This document shows positions 27,941-36,259 of a stretch of DNA of 64,000 nt, piece by piece (position 1 is the stretch's first letter; the number at the start of each line of letters is the position of its first letter). The notes below the pieces were generated by a model. It saw nothing but the letters and a program-made list of their open reading frames with translations. It searched no databases and was not told the DNA's origin. This stretch comes from Aquimarina sp. MMG016. Its GTDB lineage: Bacteria > Bacteroidota > Bacteroidia > Flavobacteriales > Flavobacteriaceae. The stretch is from positions 1 through 64,000 of the forward strand of contig NZ_JAGJEA010000015.1 of assembly GCF_018100805.1 (NCBI RefSeq), in the 5' to 3' direction. The translations under genes and the position numbers were made by a program.

Positions 27941-28732
27941 TTAATGTTCTCTAAATTCCATTATTGGTACTAATTCTAATGCCTCTCGGGTAATCTTTTC
28001 ACCTTTGACTGGTGGTTTTATTTTAAAACCATCCAGATCAAAAATAATTTTGTCCAAGGTAATTCGTGTCTTACCTTTCTTAAACTCCAGAATAAGACCT
28101 GGTAAACCCCAATGCCCAGCCGGTCCAAAACCATATGGTATGTCATCAGTAAACCAAACTTCTGTGGTATAATAAAGATACCCACCACTTGCATAAATCT
28201 GGCTTTCATCATAATAATGTTTTAGAATAGCTTTCTGACATTCATATTTACCTATCTTTTTTCTTTCCTTGGTGATTTCCCAATCTAATTCAGTAAGATC
28301 TTCTGAGATTAAATAATTATTTCCATAGGTATATTCTGTACTAATCTTCTTCTTTGATTGAATATTTATATAAACTATACTATGTTCGCGTTCAGAAATT
28401 TCTCTACTTATAAAAAGTTTTTCTCCTTCTTTACCATAAGAGACTGCACTATTTACGGTGTCATTAGAAATTTCTTCTTGTGGATAGTAGATGGATTTGT
28501 TTTTATCAATTCTTAAAACACTAGTAAACTCGAACCAAGCAAATTGATTTCCCTGAACTTTTGCTTTATCTTTTATAAGTGCCAAATCTTCTTCAGAGGT
28601 AAAACGTTTATGAACAGATGATCTTAACTGAGAATAATGAGCTCTTCTCTCCTCTTTATAAAAAACAGTAAGCTCCTGACTTTTTGCCACAAAAGAGATC
28701 ATGACAAAAATTGATAGTAGTATTATTTTCAT
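27941..28732 (-). CDS. GLPGLI family protein
   Basis: A 263-residue secreted protein: signal peptide (about 1-18, ending VAKSQ) and the family signature GPAGHWGLPGLILEF at about residue 200. The family is restricted largely to Bacteroidota, is usually 220-300 residues and has no known function. Members very often sit next to a TonB-dependent receptor, as here: it is divergent from the receptor gene at 28914, with a 181-base shared upstream region. That placement suggests a periplasmic or outer-membrane accessory role for the receptor, which is inference. Confidence 0.92.
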   Translation of the reverse strand: MKIILLSIFVMISFVAKSQELTVFYKEERRAHYSQLRSSVHKRFTSEEDLALIKDKAKVQGNQFAWFEFTSVLRIDKNKSIYYPQEEISNDTVNSAVSYGKEGEKLFISREISEREHSIVYINIQSKKKISTEYTYGNNYLISEDLTELDWEITKERKKIGKYECQKAILKHYYDESQIYASGGYLYYTTEVWFTDDIPYGFGPAGHWGLPGLILEFKKGKTRITLDKIIFDLDGFKIKPPVKGEKITREALELVPIMEFREH

Positions 28733-28913
28733 GTTTTGATTGATGAATAATGAACTAAAAGTAATTCAAAATATTTTAACTAAAAAAATAGTTGAAACAA
28801 AAGTTAACCTTTTTTACAATTGATCCATCAGTTTAAACAATTCGGTCAGATTCAATTTCAGGATTCAATGGGATAAGACATTTTTGACCCATCAATAAAA
28901 AAACAGTAAGGAA

Positions 28914-31067
28914 ATGAGATCAACACTAACCATTATTATACTATTCATCTGTAGTTACATAACTGCTCAAACCACAATCACCGGAAAAGTTACTGACCCG
29001 AAAGGAAACCCTATACAAAGTGCCAACATATATCTAGAAGGAACTTATGACGGTGGCTCTAGTAATGAAGACGGTAGCTTTTCTTTTTCTACAGAAGAAA
29101 CCGGAGAACAAACGCTGGTCATTTCATTTCTTTCTTTCGAAACATATAATTTAACTACCAATATCTCTAAAATGACAGCTCTAAAAATTACACTTAGAGA
29201 AGATGTAAATTCTTTAGGCAGTGTGATTCTTAATGCAGGAACATTTTCTGCCGGAGATAATAGCAAAGCTTCTGTTCTAAATCCATTGGATATTGTAACC
29301 ACCGCAGGAGCAGCTGGAGATTACATTGGAGCTTTTCAAACGCTACCAGGAACTTCTACTGTTGCAGAAGATGGTAGACTCTTTGTTCGTGGGGGTGACG
29401 CTAATGAAACCAATGTATACATAGATGGGTTAAGGGTTTTTCAACCGTTTAATGCAACCGCAAATAATATTCCTACAAGAGGTCGCTTCTCCCCTTTTCT
29501 ATTTAAAGGTACTAATTTTTCAACAGGAGGTTATTCTGCTGAGTATGGAGACGCACTATCTGGTGTTTTGTTATTAAACACCATCGATGAACCTGATCAA
29601 GAAAAAACAGACCTATCGTTTATAAGTGTTGGACTTGGAATAGGAAATACTCAAAAATGGAAGAAAAATTCTTTAAGTGTCAATGCGTTTTATTTAAACT
29701 TAAAACCCTACCAAGAAATCATATCACAACGAGTGGATTGGATAAAACCTTTTGAATCCTTATCCGGCGAAGCTGTGTATCGTTATAAATTTAACAAAGG
29801 ACTTCTTAAAATATATGGAGGATTAAATTATACGGATTTACAATTGATTCAGGAAGATATCAATGTTCCTGAGGGAATTAATTTTGGGTTAAAAAACAGA
29901 AACTTATACTTCAACACTTCATATAAAGGGAGCTTAGGCAATGATTGGAAAATTGCAACAGGTATAAGTTTTGCCAATGATCATAATGACGTAAAAATTG
30001 TAAATACCGATGTTGATAATGATGATAATAGTTTTCACGTAAAGATAAAACTGAGAAAAAGATTTAGTAATCGTTTTAAACTGAATTTCGGAGCAGAACA
30101 ATTCATTAATGATTTTTCTGAAAAAGCTTCCGATCCAGATTTTGATACCTTCAGGACATCATATAATAATAACAGTACAGCTGCTTTTGCTGAAGCAAAT
30201 GTATTTTTTAATAAAAGTCTGGCAATGCAAATTGGTGTTAGAGGTGTCCATAATACCTTATTAGATTATACCAAAATTTCTCCTAGAGCATCATTAGCGT
30301 ACAAAACTTCTCCTAAATCTCAAATATCACTGGCATACGGAGATTTCTATCAAGCGCCACAGCAAGATGTATTAAAATACCAAACTACTTTGGATCCAGA
30401 GAAATCGTCTCATTATATTCTCAACTATTTATACCAACATAATGGTAAAACTCTTAGAGCTGAAGCCTATTACAAATCTTACAATAATTTAGTAAAATTC
30501 GATACAGAAAGACCTGAATTTAATAGTATATATAATAGTTCCGGAGATGGGTATGCAAGTGGCTTAGATATTTTTTGGAGGGATAATAAATCATTTCGAA
30601 ATTTTGAGTACTGGACAAGCTATTCATACTTAAAAACAGAAAGAGATTACAGAAATTTCCCAACTAAAGCCACTCCTAATTTTGCCGCAGAGCACAACGT
30701 ATCCCTTGTGACTAAATATTGGGTAGAAGATTGGAAATCTTTAATCAGTGGCACATATAATTTTGCAACAGGAAGACCTTATAATGATCCCAACACCACA
30801 ATTTTTCAGAATAGAAAAACCAAAGCATACAACTCATTAAATTTTAGTTGGGCATATTTAATTAGTCAACAAAAAATTCTGTATTTCTCCGTTTCTAATG
30901 TTTTGGGCACTGATAATATCTTTAACTATCAATACTCGAATACTCCTGATGTTAATGGAAACTTTGCCAGACGCCCTATAAGGCAACCAGCTGATCGATT
31001 TTTTATTGTAGGATTTTTCTGGACGATTAGCGACAACAAAACCGATAATCAGTTAGATAATTTGTAA
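28914..31067 (+). CDS. TonB-dependent outer membrane receptor with carboxypeptidase-like domain
   Basis: A 717-residue protein. Signal peptide (1-18), then a carboxypeptidase-regulatory-like/CNA-B domain (about 20-105, TITGKVTDPKGNPIQSANIY), a plug domain (about 125-235, with GAFQTLPGTSTVAEDGRLF and RGGDANETNVYIDG) and a 22-strand-type barrel to the C-terminus. It is shorter than SusC-type receptors (about 1000 residues), and no SusD partner lies nearby, so a glycan-uptake role is not indicated. It imports an unknown ligand using TonB energy. It heads a + strand run with a DUF2141 protein, a TPR-like protein and a LytS kinase, suggesting linked sensing. Confidence 0.9.
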   Translation: MRSTLTIIILFICSYITAQTTITGKVTDPKGNPIQSANIYLEGTYDGGSSNEDGSFSFSTEETGEQTLVISFLSFETYNLTTNISKMTALKITLREDVNSLGSVILNAGTFSAGDNSKASVLNPLDIVTTAGAAGDYIGAFQTLPGTSTVAEDGRLFVRGGDANETNVYIDGLRVFQPFNATANNIPTRGRFSPFLFKGTNFSTGGYSAEYGDALSGVLLLNTIDEPDQEKTDLSFISVGLGIGNTQKWKKNSLSVNAFYLNLKPYQEIISQRVDWIKPFESLSGEAVYRYKFNKGLLKIYGGLNYTDLQLIQEDINVPEGINFGLKNRNLYFNTSYKGSLGNDWKIATGISFANDHNDVKIVNTDVDNDDNSFHVKIKLRKRFSNRFKLNFGAEQFINDFSEKASDPDFDTFRTSYNNNSTAAFAEANVFFNKSLAMQIGVRGVHNTLLDYTKISPRASLAYKTSPKSQISLAYGDFYQAPQQDVLKYQTTLDPEKSSHYILNYLYQHNGKTLRAEAYYKSYNNLVKFDTERPEFNSIYNSSGDGYASGLDIFWRDNKSFRNFEYWTSYSYLKTERDYRNFPTKATPNFAAEHNVSLVTKYWVEDWKSLISGTYNFATGRPYNDPNTTIFQNRKTKAYNSLNFSWAYLISQQKILYFSVSNVLGTDNIFNYQYSNTPDVNGNFARRPIRQPADRFFIVGFFWTISDNKTDNQLDNL

Positions 31068-31142
31068 ACTAGTAGTAGATAAAAACATTTCATCCTCTTT
31101 TATACACATCACAAATTTTATCACTTTAAAAACAAATAAATT

Positions 31143-31571
31143 ATGAAAACCAGACAGTACATCGCATTAATAACATTTATAACTCTATTCGTATTTGCAA
31201 CGAATGCTCAAAATCAAACTAGTACTATTGAAATACATATTACTGATATACAATCTGCAGAAGGAACAATTAGGATTGGCCTTTACAATAGTGAAAGTAA
31301 TTTCTATAAACAAATATTCAGATCAGTTGCTATAAAAGCTAAAAAAGGCGCTCTAAAAATCACATTAAATGATATCCCATATGGAGAATATGCCATTTCA
31401 TTATATCACGACGAAAACAACAATAAAAAATTAGATTCTAATTTTTTCAAAATACCAAAAGAACCTTATGGCACAAGTAACAATGCTAAAGGAAGTTTTG
31501 GCCCTCCTAAATGGGAAGATGCAAAATTTTCGGTATCAGAACAAATAGTAAATCAATCGATTGAACTGTAA
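31143..31571 (+). CDS. DUF2141 domain secreted protein
   Basis: A 142-residue exported protein: signal peptide (about 1-22) and a DUF2141 beta-sandwich with the family blocks GTIRIGLYN, YGEYAISLYHDENNNKKLD, PKEPYGTSNN and GPPKWEDAKF. The family is widespread in Bacteroidota and Proteobacteria with no known activity. The acidic/Asn loop HDENNNKKLD could bind a cation. A paralogue with the same blocks is at 48155. It lies 75 bases after the receptor gene and 99 bases before the TPR-like gene, so co-transcription is likely. Confidence 0.88.
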   Translation: MKTRQYIALITFITLFVFATNAQNQTSTIEIHITDIQSAEGTIRIGLYNSESNFYKQIFRSVAIKAKKGALKITLNDIPYGEYAISLYHDENNNKKLDSNFFKIPKEPYGTSNNAKGSFGPPKWEDAKFSVSEQIVNQSIEL

Positions 31572-31670
31572 TACAATTCAACCTAAATAAAATACAGTTC
31601 AGTTATAAATATTATCACAAGGAAGCCAAACTGCTGATCTTTACATCGTAATCTAAAAACAATAACAACT

Positions 31671-32291
31671 ATGAGACTAATTATTTTAATTCTATCATTT
31701 TTTGCAATCACAACGATCCAATCTCAAACAGCTTATGAAAAAGGGATGAGTAAAGCTTTTGAACTTTGGGGAAACCAAAAAAGGGATGAAGCTATTAATC
31801 TTTTTGAGCGTATTGCTAAAGCGGAAAAAGAAAACTGGTTACCATATTATTATGCAGCTCAGATTCATATTGTAACTTCTTTTAGCAGTAAAGATGCTGA
31901 AGAAATCGAAACTAGATTAAAAAAAGCTCAAGATTATTTGAATGAAGCTAAAATCTTCTCTAAAGATAATGCTGAATTATTAATTATGGAAGCAATGTTA
32001 AACACTGCCTATGTCGTATATGATGGAGCAAAATATGGGATGACACATTCTGGTAAAGTGGAAGAATTATATCAAAAAGCTAAAATTCTGGAGCCGGAAA
32101 ACCCAAGAGCAATATTATATCATGCAGAATGGCAAATGGGAGCAGCAAAATTCTGGGGTAAAGACCCAAAAGCCTTTTGTTCTGAGATAGAAAAAGCTAT
32201 CTTGTACTTTGAAAAAGAACCTTCTAAAACACCTTTTTACCCAGATTGGGGAAAAAACCAAATAGCGAGGATTCAAGAAAATTGTAAATAA
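31671..32291 (+). CDS. Secreted TPR-like protein
   Basis: A 206-residue exported protein: signal peptide (about 1-18), then helical pairs spaced as in TPR repeats (YEKGMSKAFELWGNQKRDEAINLFERI; KAQDYLNEAKIFSKDNAELLIMEAML; KVEELYQKAKILEPENPRAILYHAEW). It is probably a periplasmic scaffold for protein contacts. The stop is six bases before the start of the kinase at 32298, so the two are in one operon. It may present the periplasmic input to the kinase, but that is inference only. Confidence 0.82.
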   Translation: MRLIILILSFFAITTIQSQTAYEKGMSKAFELWGNQKRDEAINLFERIAKAEKENWLPYYYAAQIHIVTSFSSKDAEEIETRLKKAQDYLNEAKIFSKDNAELLIMEAMLNTAYVVYDGAKYGMTHSGKVEELYQKAKILEPENPRAILYHAEWQMGAAKFWGKDPKAFCSEIEKAILYFEKEPSKTPFYPDWGKNQIARIQENCK

Positions 32292-32297
32292 AATTGA

Positions 32298-33656
32298 ATG
32301 AACATTTTTAAAGAAATAGGAAAAGGTATCTTGATCGGAACTGCAATTTTCATCGCATTCCTAATTGTATATTATTTCAAAGGAATTGAGATAGATTTTA
32401 ATCAAAAATTGCTACACGAATACCTGGAGAATGTGGTGTTTTCAATAATCATATACATCGCTAATGTATACCTATTTATATTTCTAAGAAAAAAGTTTCA
32501 AGAAAAGTTATATCAGGTAAAAAATCTGACGGTAACCATTATCCTAGCTACTATGGTTTCTGTAGTTGCAATATTCGTAGCAAGATTATTTTACAATGTA
32601 TTTGTTTATGAAAAAGGCTTTTTAGAGTTTATTAGTAATGAGAGACCTCAATATTACTTGATTTCTCTATCAATCGCTACCGTAGTAACCTTTCTGTTCT
32701 ATGGAGCGTTCTACTGGAAACACAGACAAGAATCTAAGGTTACAGAACAAAAAATAATTGCAGGAACAGCTTCAGCAAAGTTTGCAGCTTTAAAAAATCA
32801 ACTGGATCCACACTTTTTGTTTAATAGTCTTAATGTATTGACATCACTGATAGATGAAAACCCAAGAATGGCCCAAAAGTTTACTACTTCTTTATCCAAG
32901 GTATATCGATACGTTTTAGAGCAAAAAGATAAAGAATTAGTAACTATAGATGAGGAATTAAAATTTGCTAAAACCTATATGACCTTACTGAAATTAAGGT
33001 TTGAGGATAGTATCATTTTTGAGATGCCTGAACACTCATCTAACCCTGAAGCAAAAGTAGTACCGCTATCGCTACAGATATTATTAGAAAATACGATCAA
33101 ACATAATGTGGTCATGCCAGACAGACCATTACATATTAAAATTTATGAAGATGAAGGTTTTCTGATTGTAGAAAACAACCTACAGCCTAAAGAAGTGATC
33201 AAACAAAGTAGCGGTGTAGGATTAGGAAATGTAAAACAACGATATGGATTGCTTACTAAGAGAGAGTTTTCTGTCTTTAAAACAGAAACAGCTTTTATTG
33301 CTAAGCTACCAATATTAACAAAAAGAATAACATCAATCGATATGACAACATCACAGAACATAGAAATCGTAAAAGACCTTAAATATAAAAGAGCCAAAGA
33401 TCGAGTTAAGAAAATGAAAGAATTCTATGGTAGTTTAACCGCTTACTGCATTGTAATACCATTTTTGATATTTATCAATTACAGAACGACTGGTTTCGAT
33501 CTTCCCTGGGTTATTTTCCCAATAGCAGGATGGGGATTAGGGTTACTCTTCCATTATGGAGAAGCATTTGACAGACACCCAATATTTGGTAAAGATTGGG
33601 AGAAGAAAAAAATCAGAAAGTATATGAATGAATCTAATAGAAGGAACTATGAATGA
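32298..33656 (+). CDS. LytS-type sensor histidine kinase with C-terminal 2TM domain
   Basis: A 452-residue membrane kinase. Four hydrophobic segments lie in residues 10-145, followed by the His_kinase region with phosphoacceptor His172 (LDPHFLFNSLNV), N-box-like LLENTIKHN and G-box GVGLGNVKQRYGLL. After the ATPase part, at about residue 345, comes an unusual C-terminal 2TM domain (about 360-448: YKRAKDRVKKMKEFYGSL, two hydrophobic helices, then GKDWEKKKIRKYM). The same domain is encoded alone by the next five genes. The cognate regulator is probably the LytTR protein at 35499, beyond the array. The stop overlaps the first 2TM gene by eight bases. Confidence 0.9.
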   Translation: MNIFKEIGKGILIGTAIFIAFLIVYYFKGIEIDFNQKLLHEYLENVVFSIIIYIANVYLFIFLRKKFQEKLYQVKNLTVTIILATMVSVVAIFVARLFYNVFVYEKGFLEFISNERPQYYLISLSIATVVTFLFYGAFYWKHRQESKVTEQKIIAGTASAKFAALKNQLDPHFLFNSLNVLTSLIDENPRMAQKFTTSLSKVYRYVLEQKDKELVTIDEELKFAKTYMTLLKLRFEDSIIFEMPEHSSNPEAKVVPLSLQILLENTIKHNVVMPDRPLHIKIYEDEGFLIVENNLQPKEVIKQSSGVGLGNVKQRYGLLTKREFSVFKTETAFIAKLPILTKRITSIDMTTSQNIEIVKDLKYKRAKDRVKKMKEFYGSLTAYCIVIPFLIFINYRTTGFDLPWVIFPIAGWGLGLLFHYGEAFDRHPIFGKDWEKKKIRKYMNESNRRNYE

Positions 33657-33993
33657 TTTTGATAAAAGAAAAGCATACAAAAATGCTAAAAAACGTGTTA
33701 CAGAAGAGAGAGCATTTTATTCACATGCCACTGTATATGTCGTAATGAATATCGTCATCTTTATTTTCAAAATAGAACTGGGTGATTATATAGATGATGA
33801 AGGATATAACAACTATCTTATATGGAACCTAATCGGTACTCCGATTATATGGGGATTGGGCTTACTGGGACATGGGCTTTGGACGTTTAGAGATAAAAAC
33901 GGGTTAGGAAAACTATTTAAAAGATCCATTTTTAGTAAAAACTGGGAAGAAAAGAAGATTAAAGAGTTTATGGAAGAGAAGAATAATATCTGA
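33649..33993 (+). CDS. 2TM domain protein, copy 1
   Basis: About 114 residues from the ATG at 33649, which overlaps the kinase stop by eight bases; an alternative ATG at 33628 lies deeper in the kinase. The single 2TM domain has an N-terminal basic helix (YKNAKKRVTEERAFYSH), two hydrophobic segments, the inter-helix W...GTPIIWGLGLLGHG block and a C-terminal basic helix (NWEEKKIKEFM). Both ends are predicted cytosolic. The family (PF13239-like) has no known activity. It is the first of five tandem paralogues and is almost certainly co-expressed with the kinase that carries the same domain. Confidence 0.87.
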   Translation: MNDFDKRKAYKNAKKRVTEERAFYSHATVYVVMNIVIFIFKIELGDYIDDEGYNNYLIWNLIGTPIIWGLGLLGHGLWTFRDKNGLGKLFKRSIFSKNWEEKKIKEFMEEKNNI

Positions 33994-34003
33994 AAGAATA
34001 TAC

Positions 34004-34336
34004 ATGGAAAATTCAGAAAAATTAAAAACATATAGAAAAGCTAAAAAAAGAGTCCAAGAAGAACAATCTTTTTATACGCATCTAAGCGTATATATAGTTA
34101 TAAATATTGCCATTATTATTGTGGTTCTATATTTCAAAGATTATATATATGAAGGGTATTTAATCCCAAATTTAGTAGCCTCTCCTTTATTATGGGGTAT
34201 CTTCTTAACAGGCCATGGATTATGGACGTTCAGAGGCAAAAATGGATTAGAAAAACAACCTAAAAGGTCCATTTTTAGTAAAAAATGGGAAGAACGAAAG
34301 ATTAGAGAATTAATGGATGAGACTGATAACTTTTAA
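34004..34336 (+). CDS. 2TM domain protein, copy 2
   Basis: A 110-residue membrane protein and second member of the array, 10 bases after copy 1. Conserved positions are YRKAKKRVQEEQSFYTHLSVY, the two hydrophobic segments, SPLLWGIFLTGHGLWTF and KKWEERKIRELM. It keeps the GLWTFRGKNGLEK insertion between the second helix and the WEERK motif, as in copy 1 (GLWTFRDKNGLGK), so copies 1 and 2 are the closest pair and probably the latest duplication. No function is known. It is expected to dimerise or contact the kinase 2TM domain; this is inference. Confidence 0.87.
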   Translation: MENSEKLKTYRKAKKRVQEEQSFYTHLSVYIVINIAIIIVVLYFKDYIYEGYLIPNLVASPLLWGIFLTGHGLWTFRGKNGLEKQPKRSIFSKKWEERKIRELMDETDNF

Positions 34337-34347
34337 AACAACGGGAA

Positions 34348-34662
34348 ATGGAAAATTCTGAAAAACAAAAAAAATACAGACGAGCAAAAAAACGAGTACA
34401 AGAAGAAAAAGGATTTTATAGCCATCTTACAGTATACATTATTGTCAATATCTTCTTGTTGTTTATTAACTCCGATTTCATAGATGAAGGATTCAACAAC
34501 TGGTTAAACTGGAACTTATATATAACTCCATTTTTCTGGGGCATAGGACTATTTATTCACTGGGTAAAGGTTTTTAATCCTAATATAATTTTCAGTAAAC
34601 AATGGGAAGAGCGAAAAATCAAAGAAATAATGGATAAAGATGACACCAAAAATTTCTTTTAA
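34348..34662 (+). CDS. 2TM domain protein, copy 3
   Basis: A 104-residue membrane protein, 11 bases after copy 2. Conserved elements are YRRAKKRVQEEKGFYSHLTVY, two hydrophobic segments, LNWNLYITPFFWGIGLFIHW and KQWEERKIKEIM. It lacks the GLWTF insertion of copies 1 and 2. The N-terminus (MENSEKQKK) is nearly identical to that of copy 2 (MENSEKLKT), showing recent shared ancestry of at least the 5' ends. No catalytic residues are seen. Confidence 0.87.
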   Translation: MENSEKQKKYRRAKKRVQEEKGFYSHLTVYIIVNIFLLFINSDFIDEGFNNWLNWNLYITPFFWGIGLFIHWVKVFNPNIIFSKQWEERKIKEIMDKDDTKNFF

Positions 34663-34708
34663 ACATCAATTATATTCAATCAAAAAACAATCACTAAAAA
34701 GAGTTATC

Positions 34709-35023
34709 ATGCAAGATTTTAAAGAAGATGAAAAATATAAATACGCTAAAAAAAGAGTCGATGATGAAAGAGGTTTTTATACACATCTCACCTTTTATAT
34801 CGTAATTAACCTGATTGTACTTTTTATCAATACCAATTTTCAAAGCCAAGGATTTAAAAACTGGGCGCAATGGCACTTGTATATCACGCCGTTACTTTGG
34901 GGAATAGGATTATTATTTCACGGATTAAAAGTTTTTAAAAATAACTTCATTTTTGGTAAAAACTGGGAAGAACGTAAAATCAAACAGCTAATGGATAAAG
35001 ATGATACGCTAGACGCATCATAA
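34709..35023 (+). CDS. 2TM domain protein, copy 4
   Basis: About 104 residues from the ATG at 34709 (MQDFKEDEKYKYAKKRV). A frame-extended version from 34640 would overlap copy 3 and add 23 residues unlike the other copies, so it is rejected. Conserved elements are the RGFYTHLTFY helix, two hydrophobic segments, WHLYITPLLWGIGLLFHGLKVF and KNWEERKIKQLM. It is closest to copy 3 in the region between the helices. A 46-base spacer separates it from copy 3 and 35 bases from copy 5. Confidence 0.85.
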   Translation: MQDFKEDEKYKYAKKRVDDERGFYTHLTFYIVINLIVLFINTNFQSQGFKNWAQWHLYITPLLWGIGLLFHGLKVFKNNFIFGKNWEERKIKQLMDKDDTLDAS

Positions 35024-35058
35024 AACCATACAAAACACTAATAAAAAAACTAATCATC

Positions 35059-35364
35059 ATGAAAGATTTTGAAGAACAAAAAAGATACGAACGAGCAAAA
35101 GAACGCGTAGACGAGTTGAAGAAGTTTTACAATAACCTATTTTCTTATATCATTATTATTGGGTTTCTGGCCGGAATAAATTATTATACAAATGAGTGGC
35201 GTTATGCCTGGTTTTTATGGGCTGCTTTTGGTTGGGGAATTGGTTTAGCCTTCCACGCAGTAAAAGCATACCGAACTAACCCAATGTTTGATAAGGATTG
35301 GGAAGAACGCAGAATCAGGAAATACATGGACGAAGAGGATAAAGAAAAACAGCTTTGGGAGTAA
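35059..35364 (+). CDS. 2TM domain protein, copy 5
   Basis: A 101-residue membrane protein and last of the array. Its features (YERAKERVDELKKFYNNLFSY, then WRYAWFLWAAFGWGIGLAFHAVKAY and KDWEERRIRKYM) are closest to the C-terminal 2TM domain of the kinase (FGKDWEKKKIRKYM, FPIAGWGLGLLFH), rather than to copies 1-4. It may therefore be the direct duplicate or donor of the kinase domain. It is followed by a long inverted repeat (35370-35437) before the response regulator gene. Confidence 0.87.
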   Translation: MKDFEEQKRYERAKERVDELKKFYNNLFSYIIIIGFLAGINYYTNEWRYAWFLWAAFGWGIGLAFHAVKAYRTNPMFDKDWEERRIRKYMDEEDKEKQLWE

Positions 35365-35369
35365 AATCA

Positions 35370-35437
35370 GGTCGCTGGATTATTAGATCTAGAGTCTCTT
35401 TCTTTATATAATTCACCTCTTCTAATCATCCAGGACC
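35370..35437. repeat. Long imperfect inverted repeat between 2TM array and LytTR gene
   Basis: The left arm 35370-35387 and right arm 35421-35437 pair over 17 positions (GGTC and CTGGATTATTAGA against TCTAATCATCCAG and GACC) with one bulged base and one mismatch; the loop is 33 bases. There is no T run after it, so it is not a standard terminator. It could be an mRNA processing or regulatory stem, or an operator. Confidence 0.5.
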
Positions 35438-35498
35438 TTAAGTAACGTAACAAATCCAATAATCTAACTAGTCTAAAAATCTAACAATCAAAAAATAT

Positions 35499-36254
35499 AT
35501 GAACATAATAATAATTGAAGACGAAAAACCTGCTGCCAGAAGACTAAGTCGAATGCTAGATGATCTGGACATTAAAGTTAATACCATGCTACATTCTGTG
35601 AGTGAATCAATAGAATGGTTTAGTAACAATGAGCATCCGGATCTTATCTTTTTAGATATTCAATTAAGTGATGGCTTATCCTTCGAAATATTTGATACTA
35701 TTAATATAAAAAGTTCTATAATTTTTACGACCGCTTACGATGAATATGCACTAAAAGCTTTTAAACTAAATAGTATAGATTACCTATTAAAACCTATCGA
35801 TGATGAAGAACTGGAAACTGCAGTAAAAAAATATAAAGATCAGTTACCTTCCACACAATCCATAAAAGTGGATTTTGAGGATATCAAAAAGCTACTAATC
35901 AATCCAATGGATAGAACATATAAAAAGCGGTTTACAGCTCGCGTTGGTCAACATCTTAAAATATTTTCTGTAGAAGATATTGAATGCTTTTATTCTGAGA
36001 ACAAAGGAACCTATCTTCATACAAAAGAAAATAGAAACTATCTTATTGATACGACTTTGGAATCATTAGAAGATGAGCTGAACCCCCAACAATTCTTCAG
36101 AGTTAGTCGCAAATTTTATGTAAATATCAATGCTATTAAAGATATTATCTCATATACCAACTCCAGACTCCAGATTAAACTAAATCACTTTAATGAACAA
36201 GAGATTATAGTAGCTAGAGAAAGGGTAAAGGATTTTAAAACATGGTTAGAGTAA
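35499..36254 (+). CDS. LytTR-family response regulator
   Basis: A 251-residue regulator. Receiver domain residues 1-115: IIEDEKPA acidic pocket, phosphoacceptor Asp53 in FLDIQLSDG, Thr in TTAYDEYA, Lys in LLKPID. LytTR DNA-binding domain about 145-250, with FFRVSRKFYVNINAI. It is the expected partner of the kinase at 32298, although five 2TM genes and a 134-base spacer with a long inverted repeat separate them. The A-rich leader directly before the ATG (AATCAAAAAATAT) is typical of translation starts in this genome. It is convergent with the T9SS protein at 36260, five bases between stops. Confidence 0.92.
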   Translation: MNIIIIEDEKPAARRLSRMLDDLDIKVNTMLHSVSESIEWFSNNEHPDLIFLDIQLSDGLSFEIFDTINIKSSIIFTTAYDEYALKAFKLNSIDYLLKPIDDEELETAVKKYKDQLPSTQSIKVDFEDIKKLLINPMDRTYKKRFTARVGQHLKIFSVEDIECFYSENKGTYLHTKENRNYLIDTTLESLEDELNPQQFFRVSRKFYVNINAIKDIISYTNSRLQIKLNHFNEQEIIVARERVKDFKTWLE

Positions 36255-36259
36255 AAATA

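Noticed and set aside
33143..33397. 84-residue minus-strand frame inside the kinase
   Set aside because: Antisense of the ATPase region with no start context; shadow of the kinase gene.
34640..34708. Extended start for 2TM copy 4
   Set aside because: The extension overlaps the end of copy 3 and is not shared by the other copies.
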